Shown in pieces: positions 49,981 through 58,921 of a DNA stretch of 64,000 nt. The stretch covers positions 2,790,001 through 2,854,000 of the forward strand of contig OY969771.1 in the NCBI GenBank assembly GCA_963702925.1, in the 5' to 3' direction. The notes below the pieces were generated by a model, which saw only the letters and a program-made list of their open reading frames with translations, did no database searches and had not been told where the DNA came from. A program made the position numbers and the translations under genes. This stretch comes from CAIKMD01 sp963702925. GTDB taxonomy: Bacteria > Pseudomonadota > Alphaproteobacteria > ATCC43930 > CGMCC-115725. How positions within the stretch are numbered: the stretch's first letter is position 1; every line of letters begins with the position of its first letter.

Positions 49981-52319
49981 TAGGGCGCTTGCCGAATCGC
50001 GCGCCAGATTCGTTCCGGCGTTGCCGGCATCTCGATGTGCTTGACGCCGAATTCCTGCAACGCGTCGACGATCGCATTGATCACCGCCGAGGTCGCGGGC
50101 GTGACGCCGGCCTCGCCGGCGCCCTTCACGCCGAGCGGATTGCTCTGTGCCGGAATGCCGTTCTGCGCGACGGCGAAGCTCGGCAAATCCTCGGCATGGG
50201 GCACCGCATAATCGAGGAAAGAGCCGGTGAGCAACTGGCCCGAATCCTTGTCGAAGACGATCTGCTCCATTACCGCCTGGCCGATGCCTTGCGCCGCGCC
50301 GCCATGAATTTGGCCTTCGACGATCATCGGATTGATCACCCGGCCGACATCGTCGACCGTTGCATAGCGAACGACCCGAACCGTGCCGAGCTCGGGATCG
50401 ATCTCGACTTCGCAGGCGGCGACCCCGTTGGGATAGGCGTGCAGACGCGTGTTGACGATCGAGGTGGCGCTCAAAGCGCCGCGCAGATCTTCCGGCATGC
50501 CTGGATCCTCGCCGATCGCGGCGACCTCATAAAGGCCCAAGGAGCGATCGGTTCCGGCCACGGTGAACCGGCCGTCGGCAAAAACGATGTCGCTCTCGGC
50601 GGTTTCAAGCCGTTGCGCGGTCAGCTTCTTGCCGCGCTCGATGATTGCCTCCGAAGCGCGCACCAGAATCGTGCCGCCCAGGCGCATCGACCGGTCGGAA
50701 TGGGTACCGGCGCCGGAAACCGCCACCGCGGTGTCGCCGAAAAGAATCGAAACCTGCTCCAAGGGGATTTGCAGCTTCTCGGCAACCACTTGCGCGAAGC
50801 TCGTCTCGTGGCCCTGGCCGGTTGCCTGCGTGCCGATGACGGCATCGACATGGCCCTGGGGCAACACGCGAATATCGGTACGCTCGTCGACGAAGCCGGT
50901 CGGGGTTTCGAGATAGTTCGCGATGCCGATACCGCGCAGCATGCCGCATTTCGCGGCCGCATCGCGCCGCGCGGCGAAACCGCTCCAATCGGCCATGCGC
51001 AGCGCCGTTTCCATATTCTCGGCAAATTCGCCCGTGTCGTAGCGGTGGCCGAGCGGCGATTGATAAGGCAGGGCGGTGCCGGGGATGACGTTGCGCCGGC
51101 GCAGCTCGGCGCGCTCGATGCCCAGCTCCGACGCCGCAAGATCGACCAGCCGCTCCATCGCGAAATTCGATTCGGGCCTTCCCGCGCCGCGATAAACCGA
51201 CATCGGCACGGTGTTGGTCGCGACGCCGCGCACCGCGACATGAATCGCCGGAATGTCGTAAACGCCCGCCGCCATGCGCGTGACGTTGTTGAGCACGGCG
51301 TAGGACACCGGATAGGCGCCGAGATTGCCGATATAGTCGAGCGTCAGGCCGAGAAATTTTCCCTCCCGGTCGAGGGCGAGCGCGCCCTCGACCAACACGT
51401 CGCGCGCCTGGAAATCGGCAAGGAAGGCTTCGGAGCGGCTTGAGTTCCATTTAACCGGCCGCCCGACCCGCCGCGCCGCCCAGGCGAGCACGGCATATTC
51501 CGGATAGGCGGATGAGCGCACGCCGAAGCCGCCTCCGACATCGCCGGTGACGACGCGGATGCGATCGGGCGCAATACCGAGACAGCCGCTCACCGCGAAT
51601 TTGATCCGGTGCACGCCCTGGCTCACGGAATGGATCGTGTAAGCCTCGGCTGCGGGATCGTATTCGGCGATGGCAACGCGCGGCTCCAGTGGCGCGCCGC
51701 TGACCCGCTGATTGAGGCATTCGAGCTTGACCACCCGATCGGCGCGCGCAAACGCGGTCTCGGCGGCGGCGCGGTCGCCATTCTCCGAACGGACCAGCAG
51801 ATTGCCGCCACGGTCGTCCCACAGGCGCGGCGCATCCGTCGCCATCGCCGCGCGCGGATCCATCACCGCGTCGAGCGGCGCATAAGCTACATCGATCAGG
51901 TCGGCGGCATCGCGCGCTATCTCGAGCGAGGACGCAATCACAATCGCGATCGCTTCGCCGACGAAACGGACGCGGTCGAGCGCCAGCGGCGGCTGCAAAG
52001 GCGGCGGCCCGTTCGGCATCGCCTCGGGACCGAAAGCGGGCTTCGTGATGTCGAAATGGTCGGCGCCGCTCGGGCTGTGCTGGAGCGGCTTCAACCCGTC
52101 GCCGGCATAGTCGCGTCCGGTGAGAATGGCGAGCACGCCCGGCAGCTGCGCGGCGCGTTCGACGTTCATCGCGACGATGCGCGCATGGGCATGCGGCGAG
52201 CGCAGAAACACGGCATGGCTTTGGTTCGCAATGTTGAGATCGTCGGTGAAACGGCCTTTGCCGGTCAAAAGCCGCTCATCTTCCTTGCGCAGGATTGGCT
52301 GGCCGATCAGCCCGGTCAT
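49980..52319 (-). CDS. Molybdenum hydroxylase large subunit (second copy type)
   Basis: A 779-residue molybdopterin subunit of the xanthine dehydrogenase family. Motifs: GKGRFTDDLNIANQSHAVFL, VVTGDVGGGFGVRSSAYPEY, the loop VPMSVYRGAGRPESNFAMER, IGTQATGQGHETSFAQVVAE and the catalytic-Glu segment GVKGAGEAGVTPA. It is a homologue of 27382-29718 but clearly diverged. Again no CoxS or CoxM subunit gene is adjacent. The start is ATG 52319 with a GGAGGA site. It is the last gene of the minus-strand operon with a DctQM TRAP system, a Rieske oxygenase and two DctP proteins. Confidence 0.91.
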   Translation of the reverse strand: MTGLIGQPILRKEDERLLTGKGRFTDDLNIANQSHAVFLRSPHAHARIVAMNVERAAQLPGVLAILTGRDYAGDGLKPLQHSPSGADHFDITKPAFGPEAMPNGPPPLQPPLALDRVRFVGEAIAIVIASSLEIARDAADLIDVAYAPLDAVMDPRAAMATDAPRLWDDRGGNLLVRSENGDRAAAETAFARADRVVKLECLNQRVSGAPLEPRVAIAEYDPAAEAYTIHSVSQGVHRIKFAVSGCLGIAPDRIRVVTGDVGGGFGVRSSAYPEYAVLAWAARRVGRPVKWNSSRSEAFLADFQARDVLVEGALALDREGKFLGLTLDYIGNLGAYPVSYAVLNNVTRMAAGVYDIPAIHVAVRGVATNTVPMSVYRGAGRPESNFAMERLVDLAASELGIERAELRRRNVIPGTALPYQSPLGHRYDTGEFAENMETALRMADWSGFAARRDAAAKCGMLRGIGIANYLETPTGFVDERTDIRVLPQGHVDAVIGTQATGQGHETSFAQVVAEKLQIPLEQVSILFGDTAVAVSGAGTHSDRSMRLGGTILVRASEAIIERGKKLTAQRLETAESDIVFADGRFTVAGTDRSLGLYEVAAIGEDPGMPEDLRGALSATSIVNTRLHAYPNGVAACEVEIDPELGTVRVVRYATVDDVGRVINPMIVEGQIHGGAAQGIGQAVMEQIVFDKDSGQLLTGSFLDYAVPHAEDLPSFAVAQNGIPAQSNPLGVKGAGEAGVTPATSAVINAIVDALQEFGVKHIEMPATPERIWRAIRQAP

Positions 52320-52344
52320 TCTGGTTTCCTCCTTGAGGCGAGTC

Positions 52345-53655
52345 TTACATCGGCATGCCGAGCAGACGCGGCAGCCATAGCGAGATCGCCGGTATCAGGG
52401 CCAGAATGGCGAGCTTCACGAAATCCGACAAGAAGAACGGCGTGATGCCCGCGAAGATCGTTTTCAAGGGAATCTCCGGCGCGATACCGTGAAGGATATA
52501 GGGGATGATGCCGATCGGCGGGGTCAGCTGGCCGTGCTCGATCACCATGATGTTGATGATGCCCCACCAAATCGGGTCGAACCCCAGCCCCACCACCAAG
52601 GGAAAGACCACGGGCAAGGTGATGATCATGGCCGCGACCAATTCGAAGACGCAGCCCGAGATCAGATAGAGCAGGATCAGCATGAAGATCACCATGGCAG
52701 GCGGCAGATGCGCCGCTTCGATCTGCGCCACGAGGAAATCGGGCAGCTTCGTCAAGGTGATGAACGCATTGAAGATGTTGGCGCCGAAGAGGATCACGAA
52801 GATCAGCGCCGTGGTCTGGGCCGGCGGCGCCAGCACGTCGCGCAAATTCCGCATGTTGAGCTTGCCGGCGGCAAAAGCGAAACCGCACGCCAAGACGCAA
52901 CCGACGGCGCCGGCCTCGATGACCGTGAAGATGCCGCCATAAATGCCGCCGGTGACCAGCAAGGCGAGCAGAATGGCGCGCCAGCATTTGATCGTGAGCT
53001 CGGCGCGCTCGCGCCACGAAATGCGCGGCCCGACTGGCCCGGCTTCGGGGCGGAAGCGGACGTAAAGCGCGACGACGATGATATAGATCGCGATCGCCAG
53101 CAGCGCGGGGAACAGCGCCGCGACGAAGAGCGTGACCACGAATTGTCCGGTCAGCACGCAATAGAGCAGCATCAGATTGGAGGGCGGGATCAGAATGCCC
53201 AGCGTACCGCCCGCCGCGATGGAACCGACCGCGAAAGACGGCTTGTAGCCGCGCGCGAGCATTTCCGGCAAGGCGATGCGCGTAAATGTCGCCGCGGTCG
53301 CGATCGAGGAGTGACACACCGATCCGAAGGCGCCGCAGCCGGCGATGGTCGCCGCGGCAAGGCCGCCGCGCCGATGGCCGACAAAGCCTTGAAAGAGGCG
53401 ATAGAGGTCAGCGCCAAGACCGGCCACGGTGGCAAAACTGCCCATGACGAGCAGCATCGGGATCGCCGCGAGGTTCGGATTGGTCATCGCGTCGCTTGGC
53501 ACCGATGCGACCATATGCAGGGCAGGGCCGATGCCGATCAGCGCCCAAATGCCGACGAATCCCGTCAGCCCCATGGCGATGCCGATCGGAACATGCAGCG
53601 CGATCAGCGCGAACATGGCGACAAAGCCGATGAGACCGATGTAAATGGGATCCAT
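52345..53655 (-). CDS. dctM: TRAP transporter large permease (DctM)
   Basis: A 436-residue membrane protein of about 12 helices that performs ion-coupled transport. Signatures are IPMLLVMGSFATVAGLGADL, GCGAFGSVCHSSIATAATFT, GGTLGILIPPSNLMLLYCVL and ELVAAMIITLPVVFPLVVGL. The start is ATG 53655, five bases after the DctQ stop. Compared with the DctQM fusion at 30951, this system keeps the two subunits separate. It works with DctQ and one of the two DctP proteins at 54202 and 56568. Confidence 0.92.
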   Translation of the reverse strand: MDPIYIGLIGFVAMFALIALHVPIGIAMGLTGFVGIWALIGIGPALHMVASVPSDAMTNPNLAAIPMLLVMGSFATVAGLGADLYRLFQGFVGHRRGGLAAATIAGCGAFGSVCHSSIATAATFTRIALPEMLARGYKPSFAVGSIAAGGTLGILIPPSNLMLLYCVLTGQFVVTLFVAALFPALLAIAIYIIVVALYVRFRPEAGPVGPRISWRERAELTIKCWRAILLALLVTGGIYGGIFTVIEAGAVGCVLACGFAFAAGKLNMRNLRDVLAPPAQTTALIFVILFGANIFNAFITLTKLPDFLVAQIEAAHLPPAMVIFMLILLYLISGCVFELVAAMIITLPVVFPLVVGLGFDPIWWGIINIMVIEHGQLTPPIGIIPYILHGIAPEIPLKTIFAGITPFFLSDFVKLAILALIPAISLWLPRLLGMPM

Positions 53656-53660
53656 CGGAC

Positions 53661-54194
53661 TCAATTCAGCGGGGAATGATGTCTTGCGGCGGCGGCGCGC
53701 AGGCCGCGGGCGACGACGACGAACTGAAACGCGACACAGGCGGCAAGGATCGCCGTCACCGCCCACCACCAGGGCGCCTGATCGATCTGCAGCACCGTGG
53801 TGCCGAGCCCGGTTTCGGTCATGTCGCGCGAAAAGATCACAAAGCGCCAAGCAAGCATTGCAACGAAGATCAATGTCGCGACATCGCCGAAACATTCGAG
53901 CCAGCGTGTCGCCGCAAGGCCTAAGCCGCGGCCCAGGAACCGGATCGTCACCAGATGCCGCCCGACCAGCCCCGCCGGCAGGCAGCAGGCGATCGCGACC
54001 GCAACATTGAGTCCGATCAGATCGTCGACCGCGAGGATGGGCGAATTGAACAGCCAGCGCGCCAGCACGTCGACGACGATGGCGCCCGAAACGATCATGA
54101 CCCCGCACGCGCCCAAAACTGCGAGCCATCGCGCCAGCCGGTCGACCGCAGCGTCGCTTTGGCCCGGCAGCTCGCTCGCGCTGTCCTCTGCCAT
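53661..54194 (-). CDS. dctQ: TRAP transporter small permease (DctQ)
   Basis: A 177-residue four-helix membrane protein. The Q signature is VVDVLARWLFNSPILAVDDL, followed by NVAVAIACCLPAGLVGRHLV. The start is ATG 54194, seven bases after the stop of the DctP gene at 54202. It forms the permease complex with DctM at 52345. Confidence 0.9.
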   Translation of the reverse strand: MAEDSASELPGQSDAAVDRLARWLAVLGACGVMIVSGAIVVDVLARWLFNSPILAVDDLIGLNVAVAIACCLPAGLVGRHLVTIRFLGRGLGLAATRWLECFGDVATLIFVAMLAWRFVIFSRDMTETGLGTTVLQIDQAPWWWAVTAILAACVAFQFVVVARGLRAAAARHHSPLN

Positions 54195-54201
54195 GAGCGG
54201 T

Positions 54202-55212
54202 CTAATGATCCTTGCGGTAGTCGGCGAGAGCCTGGCGCAGGAAGGCCAGCTTCTTGGCACCGTCGGGCGTATCCGCAACCCATTTGTCGAGCAAGGGCTG
54301 GTAGATTCCCGCCAAACGCTGCTGATCTTCCGGCGAAAGCTTGACGATCGTGCCTTTGGCTTGCGCCTCGGCGCGATCCTGCTGCCCGTCTTGTTCCATC
54401 GCAGCGCCAGCACGCAAACTCAGCGCGAGCCCGCTATTCTTCGCGATGGCTTCCTTCGCTTGCGGCGCGAGGCCGTTGAAAACATCCTTGTTGATGCCGA
54501 GCACGAATTGCCGCACGCCGAGCGAGATGTCGACATGGCTCTTCAAGACCGGGCTGATGCGGTAAAGCCGGTTCGCGGTCCAGCCGTTGAGCGAGCCTTC
54601 GTACAGGCCGCGGCTCAAGGATTCGGCGGTGTCGGTGATGTTCATCCCGACCGGCGCCGCGCCGAGGGCTTGGACGATCTGCGCCTCGGCCGGACCCGAA
54701 ACGCAAATCTTCAATCCTTTGAGGTCGCCAAGCGACGTCACGACCTTGGCGAGATGGATGCCGCCGGGATCGTTTGAAAACGTCGCCGCGACATAGAGCT
54801 TGTCCATGCCGCGCAGCAGCCCGGCCTCGTTCATCTTCCACCCGCCATAGGCGGCTTCGACCGCGCTGTGCACGACGTCGGGCAAGGCGAAGATCGCGGA
54901 ATCGGGCAGAACCTGCTCGAAAAAGGCCGGCACCATCACGTCGACATCGACGACGCCATTCTGAAAGGACTGCCATTCGGTCTTGGGGTTCTGGATCAGC
55001 TGTCCCGACCAGAATTGCTGGAATTTGACCGTACCGCCGCTATCGGCCTCGATCGCCTGCATCCAGGGGATCAGGACATCCTTGGCGACGGTCGAGAAGG
55101 TTGGCAATTGGGCGGCGAATTTGAGGGTGGTGGTCTGCGCGTCGGCGGGTCGCGCAAGGCTCGCCGCAAGCGCGGCGACGATAAAGATGGTAGCCAGCGC
55201 CACGCGCCACAT
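54202..55212 (-). CDS. dctP: TRAP transporter substrate-binding protein (DctP family), Arg replaced by Cys
   Basis: A 336-residue exported binding protein with signal peptide MWRVALATIFIVAALAASLA. It shares long segments with the protein at 56568 (EADSGGTVKF, SAVEAAYGGWKMNEAGLLRG, DTPDGAKKLAFL) and is its paralogue. The ligand loop reads LKGLKICVSGPAEAQ, so the Arg that normally holds the substrate carboxylate is Cys170. The start is ATG 55212 with a GGGGGAGG site. It is directly upstream of DctQ and so is the most likely partner of that permease. Confidence 0.9.
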   Translation of the reverse strand: MWRVALATIFIVAALAASLARPADAQTTTLKFAAQLPTFSTVAKDVLIPWMQAIEADSGGTVKFQQFWSGQLIQNPKTEWQSFQNGVVDVDVMVPAFFEQVLPDSAIFALPDVVHSAVEAAYGGWKMNEAGLLRGMDKLYVAATFSNDPGGIHLAKVVTSLGDLKGLKICVSGPAEAQIVQALGAAPVGMNITDTAESLSRGLYEGSLNGWTANRLYRISPVLKSHVDISLGVRQFVLGINKDVFNGLAPQAKEAIAKNSGLALSLRAGAAMEQDGQQDRAEAQAKGTIVKLSPEDQQRLAGIYQPLLDKWVADTPDGAKKLAFLRQALADYRKDH

Positions 55213-55265
55213 GAATGCCTCCCCCTAAACCTGCGACGTCGGCCGCAGTCGCTCTCACGTGCGTT

Positions 55266-56504
55266 CTACTTTGCCGCGACTTGTTCCTTGATTTTGACGA
55301 ACGCGTTGACCTCGTCCTCGAGCGACTTGCCCTCCGGCAAGATGAAGCGGCCAGAGCGCACGCGATAGCTTGCCGGGTCGAGACCTGGCGGCGTGGCGCC
55401 CGCTTCGACCTCCTTCAGCGTCTCCAGCAAGAGGCGGCGAATCTTGATGATGGTCGTGTCGCTGACGCCGAGATGCTCGATGCTGCGATCGGCGATCGGG
55501 CCCATCGATTCCTGAATGCCGCAATCCTGAATGCCGAGGCCGAAAATTCCGGTGTAGGATTCGCCGCTCTTTTGCAGCGCGCGATCGACTTTGTAGTCGT
55601 TATCCTTGTTCAAGATGCCGCGATCGCTACCCGGCAACAGCAGCGGATGGATAAAGCCGCCGTTTTTGGAATCTTCCAGCTCTTGTTCGTCGAGCGGACG
55701 GTCCGGCCAATATTCGACGCTGTAATTCATCGTGTTCTCGTCGTCGATCGGGACCCAGACATGCGCGCCGAAAGGCGAGGTCGAGATCAGCTTGTGAAAT
55801 GGCATCAGCATGACATTAGCGGCAAGCATGCTGCCTTGCGGCGTGTCGCGGCCGGTCACTGAAATCAGCCCATAATCGGCCGGCACGACTTCGTATCGCG
55901 TCGGCACGGGAAGCGGGCGGCCATCGGGCCCGTCGGCGGTGCCGCGATGGAGAAAGCTCAGATGGCTGACATCGAAGCCGCCTTCGAGGGCTTGCAGCCA
56001 ATTGCATTCCTGGATGTGGCGCGTGACATAGCGATGGGAGGTTGGCACCAAGGCCCATTCGAGCTCGGGGAATTCGGGCTTCAGCTCGGGCGGTCCCATA
56101 TAGGCCCAGACCAACCCGCCGCGCTCGATGCAAGGATAAGCGGTGATCTTGATCTTGCGCTTGAAATCCTTGTCCCAAGGCTCGCTCGGCAGATCGACGC
56201 AATGGCCTTCGACGTCGAATTTCCAGCCATGATAGACGCAGCGCAACCCGCATTCCTCGTTTCGGCCGAAGAAGAGGGACGCGGTACGGTGCGGGCAGCG
56301 CTCGTCGAGCAGCCCGACCCTTCCTTCCGTGTCGCGAAACGCGACCAGCTTCTCGCTCAACAGTTTCACCCGGACCGGGGCGCAATCCGGCTCGGGCAGC
56401 TGATCGGAGAAGAGGGCGGGGATCCAATAGCGCCGCATGAGATTGCCCATCGGCGTGCCCGGTCCCGTCCGGGTCAATAATTCATTGTCCTCGCGCGATA
56501 GCAT
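55266..56504 (-). CDS. Rieske non-heme iron oxygenase, phthalate 4,5-dioxygenase-like
   Basis: A 412-residue oxygenase subunit. The N-terminus MLSREDNELLTRTGPGTPMG is typical of the phthalate dioxygenase group. The Rieske cluster ligands are C70-x-H72 (RCPHRTAS) and C89-x2-H92 (CVYHGWKFD). The mononuclear iron site is D178-x2-H181-x4-H186 (GGFDVSHLSFLH). The start is ATG 56504 with a GGGGGGA site, chosen over a frame opening at 56543. Such enzymes need a reductase, and none is in the window. It lies between two DctP paralogues, which suggests that the substrate is an aromatic acid brought in by TRAP transport. Confidence 0.9.
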   Translation of the reverse strand: MLSREDNELLTRTGPGTPMGNLMRRYWIPALFSDQLPEPDCAPVRVKLLSEKLVAFRDTEGRVGLLDERCPHRTASLFFGRNEECGLRCVYHGWKFDVEGHCVDLPSEPWDKDFKRKIKITAYPCIERGGLVWAYMGPPELKPEFPELEWALVPTSHRYVTRHIQECNWLQALEGGFDVSHLSFLHRGTADGPDGRPLPVPTRYEVVPADYGLISVTGRDTPQGSMLAANVMLMPFHKLISTSPFGAHVWVPIDDENTMNYSVEYWPDRPLDEQELEDSKNGGFIHPLLLPGSDRGILNKDNDYKVDRALQKSGESYTGIFGLGIQDCGIQESMGPIADRSIEHLGVSDTTIIKIRRLLLETLKEVEAGATPPGLDPASYRVRSGRFILPEGKSLEDEVNAFVKIKEQVAAK

Positions 56505-56567
56505 CGTTCCCCCCGGCGCCGATTGATTAGGCGTTCGCGGCAAAAATGCTACCGGGGCGGCGAGGTG

Positions 56568-57587
56568 TCAACGGGACTCGCCGCCGGCGCCGCTTTTGCG
56601 AAACTCCACCAGGCGTTGCTGCAGGAAGGCCATCTTCTTCGCGCCGTCGGGCGTGTCGGCAATCCATTTGTCGATGACGGGCTTGAAGATGCCGTCGAGC
56701 TTTGCCTTGTCGGCGTCCGAAAGCGCAACCATCGCACCTTTTTCGCGCGCCTCTGCCCGCTCTTTGATGCCTTCCGCGTCGAGCGCTTTTCCCAGCCGCA
56801 AGCTCAAATCGAGTCCGCTATTCTTGTCGACGGCCCGTTTTGCCTTGTCGGGCAGTGCGTCATAAGCGCTTCGGCTGATCACCAGCAGGAATTGGCGCAC
56901 GCCCAGCGACAAATCGAAATGGCTCTTCAGCACGGGCGTGATGCGATAAGAGCTGTTGGCGCCCCAGCCATTGAGCGTTCCATCGTAAAGCCCGCGGCTT
57001 AAGCCCTCGGCGGCTTCCATGACGTTCATGCCCACCGGCGCGCCGCCCAGCGCCTGAACCAGCGCGGCTTCCGCCGGTCCCGAAACGCGGATTTTGAGGC
57101 CCTTCATTTGATCGAGCGAGGTCTGTTTCTTGGCGAAGTGAATGGCGCCGGGGTCGTTCGAATAGACGGCCGCGACATAGAGCTTGTCCATGCCGCGCAA
57201 CAGCCCCGCCTCGTGCATTTTCCAACCGCCATCGGCGGCTTCCACCGCGCTTTGCACAACGCTAGGCAGCGCGAAAATCGAAGAATCGGGGAACACTTGT
57301 TGGGTAAAGGGCGTCACCAGGATCGTGGCGTCGGTGATCCCGTTGATGACGGCGTCATATTCCTTCGCCGGATTCTGGATAAGCTGCCCACCGTAGAATT
57401 CCTTGAATTTGACGGTGCCGCCGCTGTCGCCTTCGATCGCGCGCATCCAAGGAACCACGATGTCGGTCATGCCGGCCCCAAAAAGCGGCAAGGTCGAGCC
57501 GAAAGTCAGGCTGGTTTGGGCCGCCGCGCCGCTCGGCCACGCGACCAAAGCGCAATAGGCGGCCAGGACGAAAGCAATAGGCTTCAT
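56568..57587 (-). CDS. dctP: TRAP transporter substrate-binding protein (DctP family)
   Basis: A 339-residue exported binding protein. The signal peptide is MKPIAFVLAAYCALVAWPSG, cut near AAAQ. The ligand Arg is in place, R167 in MKGLKIRVSGPAEAA. It is a clear paralogue of the protein at 54202. The start is ATG 57587 with a GGGAGGA site. It precedes the Rieske oxygenase and shares the DctQ/DctM pair, so the two proteins may give one permease two specificities. Confidence 0.91.
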   Translation of the reverse strand: MKPIAFVLAAYCALVAWPSGAAAQTSLTFGSTLPLFGAGMTDIVVPWMRAIEGDSGGTVKFKEFYGGQLIQNPAKEYDAVINGITDATILVTPFTQQVFPDSSIFALPSVVQSAVEAADGGWKMHEAGLLRGMDKLYVAAVYSNDPGAIHFAKKQTSLDQMKGLKIRVSGPAEAALVQALGGAPVGMNVMEAAEGLSRGLYDGTLNGWGANSSYRITPVLKSHFDLSLGVRQFLLVISRSAYDALPDKAKRAVDKNSGLDLSLRLGKALDAEGIKERAEAREKGAMVALSDADKAKLDGIFKPVIDKWIADTPDGAKKMAFLQQRLVEFRKSGAGGESR

Positions 57588-57652
57588 CGACGATCCTCCC
57601 CGTTTCGGCTTCGCGGTTGACCCGCGACGCGCCGTAATCTAATCGTCGCCGC

Positions 57653-58915
57653 CTATGCCGCCAGGGCGGGCCTTGCCCGCGCCAGCAAAAAACCGGCGAC
57701 GAGAAGCAAGGCCAAAGCGCTGAGCGCGAGCGACCAATGCACGCCGACGAAACTGCCGCCGATTCCGATCGTCACGCCGCTGAAGGCGCGCAATCCCTGG
57801 GCGCACATATTGTAAAGCCCGATCACCCGGCCGCGAATCTGCGGCGGTGCGTTGAGCTGCACCAAGGTTTGATTCATCGAATCATAGGCAAGGCCGAAAA
57901 ATCCCGCGATTAGCATGAGCGCGACCGCCAAGGGATAATAGGTCGTCATGCAGAAGAGGATGAGCGCGCCACACCAGAACATGAGCAAGACGTAAGGCGT
58001 GAGCGGGCGCGGCTGGAGCCATCCGCCGGCTTCGAGCGCGAAGCCAGCCGTCAAGGCGCCGAGTGCATTGGCGCCCAGCAGCAGGCTGTAGAAGAAACCG
58101 GCCTCGCCATGACCGAGATCCTGCGCGAAGCTCGGCATTTGCGGTTGATAACCGCTGGCGACCAATGCGGACGAGCAAGAAGCCAGCAAGATCATCGACG
58201 CGATCACACGGTTGCCGCGGACATTGTCGATCGCGGCAAGGATTTCGGAATAGCCGCGAATGCGTCGCGGCGCCGGAGGCTCCTTGCGGAATCGCGGTCC
58301 GTAAGGCGCTTTCCAGAGAAACCAGACGAGCGGCAGAAACGACAAAACGTTGAGCAAGATGCCATGCGCGGGTCCAAAGATGATCAGGATTGCGCCGCCG
58401 ACCGCCGGGCCGCCCAACAAGCCGAGATAGCGCGAGGTCGAATTCAACCGCACCGCGCTGGGTAGAAGCTCCATGCCCACCATGTCGTGCAGCAGAACCT
58501 GACTGGGCGTTCCCCAAAAGACGCCGGCGAGCCCATGGACGGTGAGGATCACCATCGCGTGCCATTGCTGCAACGTGTCGGTGACGAACAAATAGCCCCA
58601 AGCAAGCGAGCACAGCATGAAGAGCGTCATGCCGAACTGGATCAGCCGGCGCGGGTCGTAGCGATCGGCGAGCGCCCCGGACAGCACGCCGAAAAACAGA
58701 AACGGCAACCAGTGCGACAGGATGGCAAAGCCGCCCAAGGCCGGCGAATGAAATTTCTGGAAGATCATCCAATAGCTGATGACGTGCTCGATGCTGTCGC
58801 CCATCATGGCAAGCGCCGAGGTCACGAAGTAACGCCGATAGCCGGAATTGTGCAGCGCCGCGAAAGATTGCGGCGCGGGCCGTGCATCCGCGCTTGTCGC
58901 TGGTCTGTCGGTCAT
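57653..58915 (-). CDS. MFS transporter, EntS-like (DHA3) type
   Basis: A 420-residue 12-helix carrier: DSIEHVISYWMIFQKFHSPA, LADRYDPRRLIQFGMTLFML, GTPSQVLLHDMVGMELLPSA and VRLNSTSRYLGLLGGPAVGG are shared with the paralogue upstream. It starts at ATG 58915, six bases after the stop of that paralogue, so the pair is a tandem duplication in one transcript. The family contains enterobactin-type exporters, and the substrate here is unknown. Transcription continues towards the DctP gene at 57587. Confidence 0.9.
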   Translation of the reverse strand: MTDRPATSADARPAPQSFAALHNSGYRRYFVTSALAMMGDSIEHVISYWMIFQKFHSPALGGFAILSHWLPFLFFGVLSGALADRYDPRRLIQFGMTLFMLCSLAWGYLFVTDTLQQWHAMVILTVHGLAGVFWGTPSQVLLHDMVGMELLPSAVRLNSTSRYLGLLGGPAVGGAILIIFGPAHGILLNVLSFLPLVWFLWKAPYGPRFRKEPPAPRRIRGYSEILAAIDNVRGNRVIASMILLASCSSALVASGYQPQMPSFAQDLGHGEAGFFYSLLLGANALGALTAGFALEAGGWLQPRPLTPYVLLMFWCGALILFCMTTYYPLAVALMLIAGFFGLAYDSMNQTLVQLNAPPQIRGRVIGLYNMCAQGLRAFSGVTIGIGGSFVGVHWSLALSALALLLVAGFLLARARPALAA

Positions 58916-58921
58916 GTTGCC

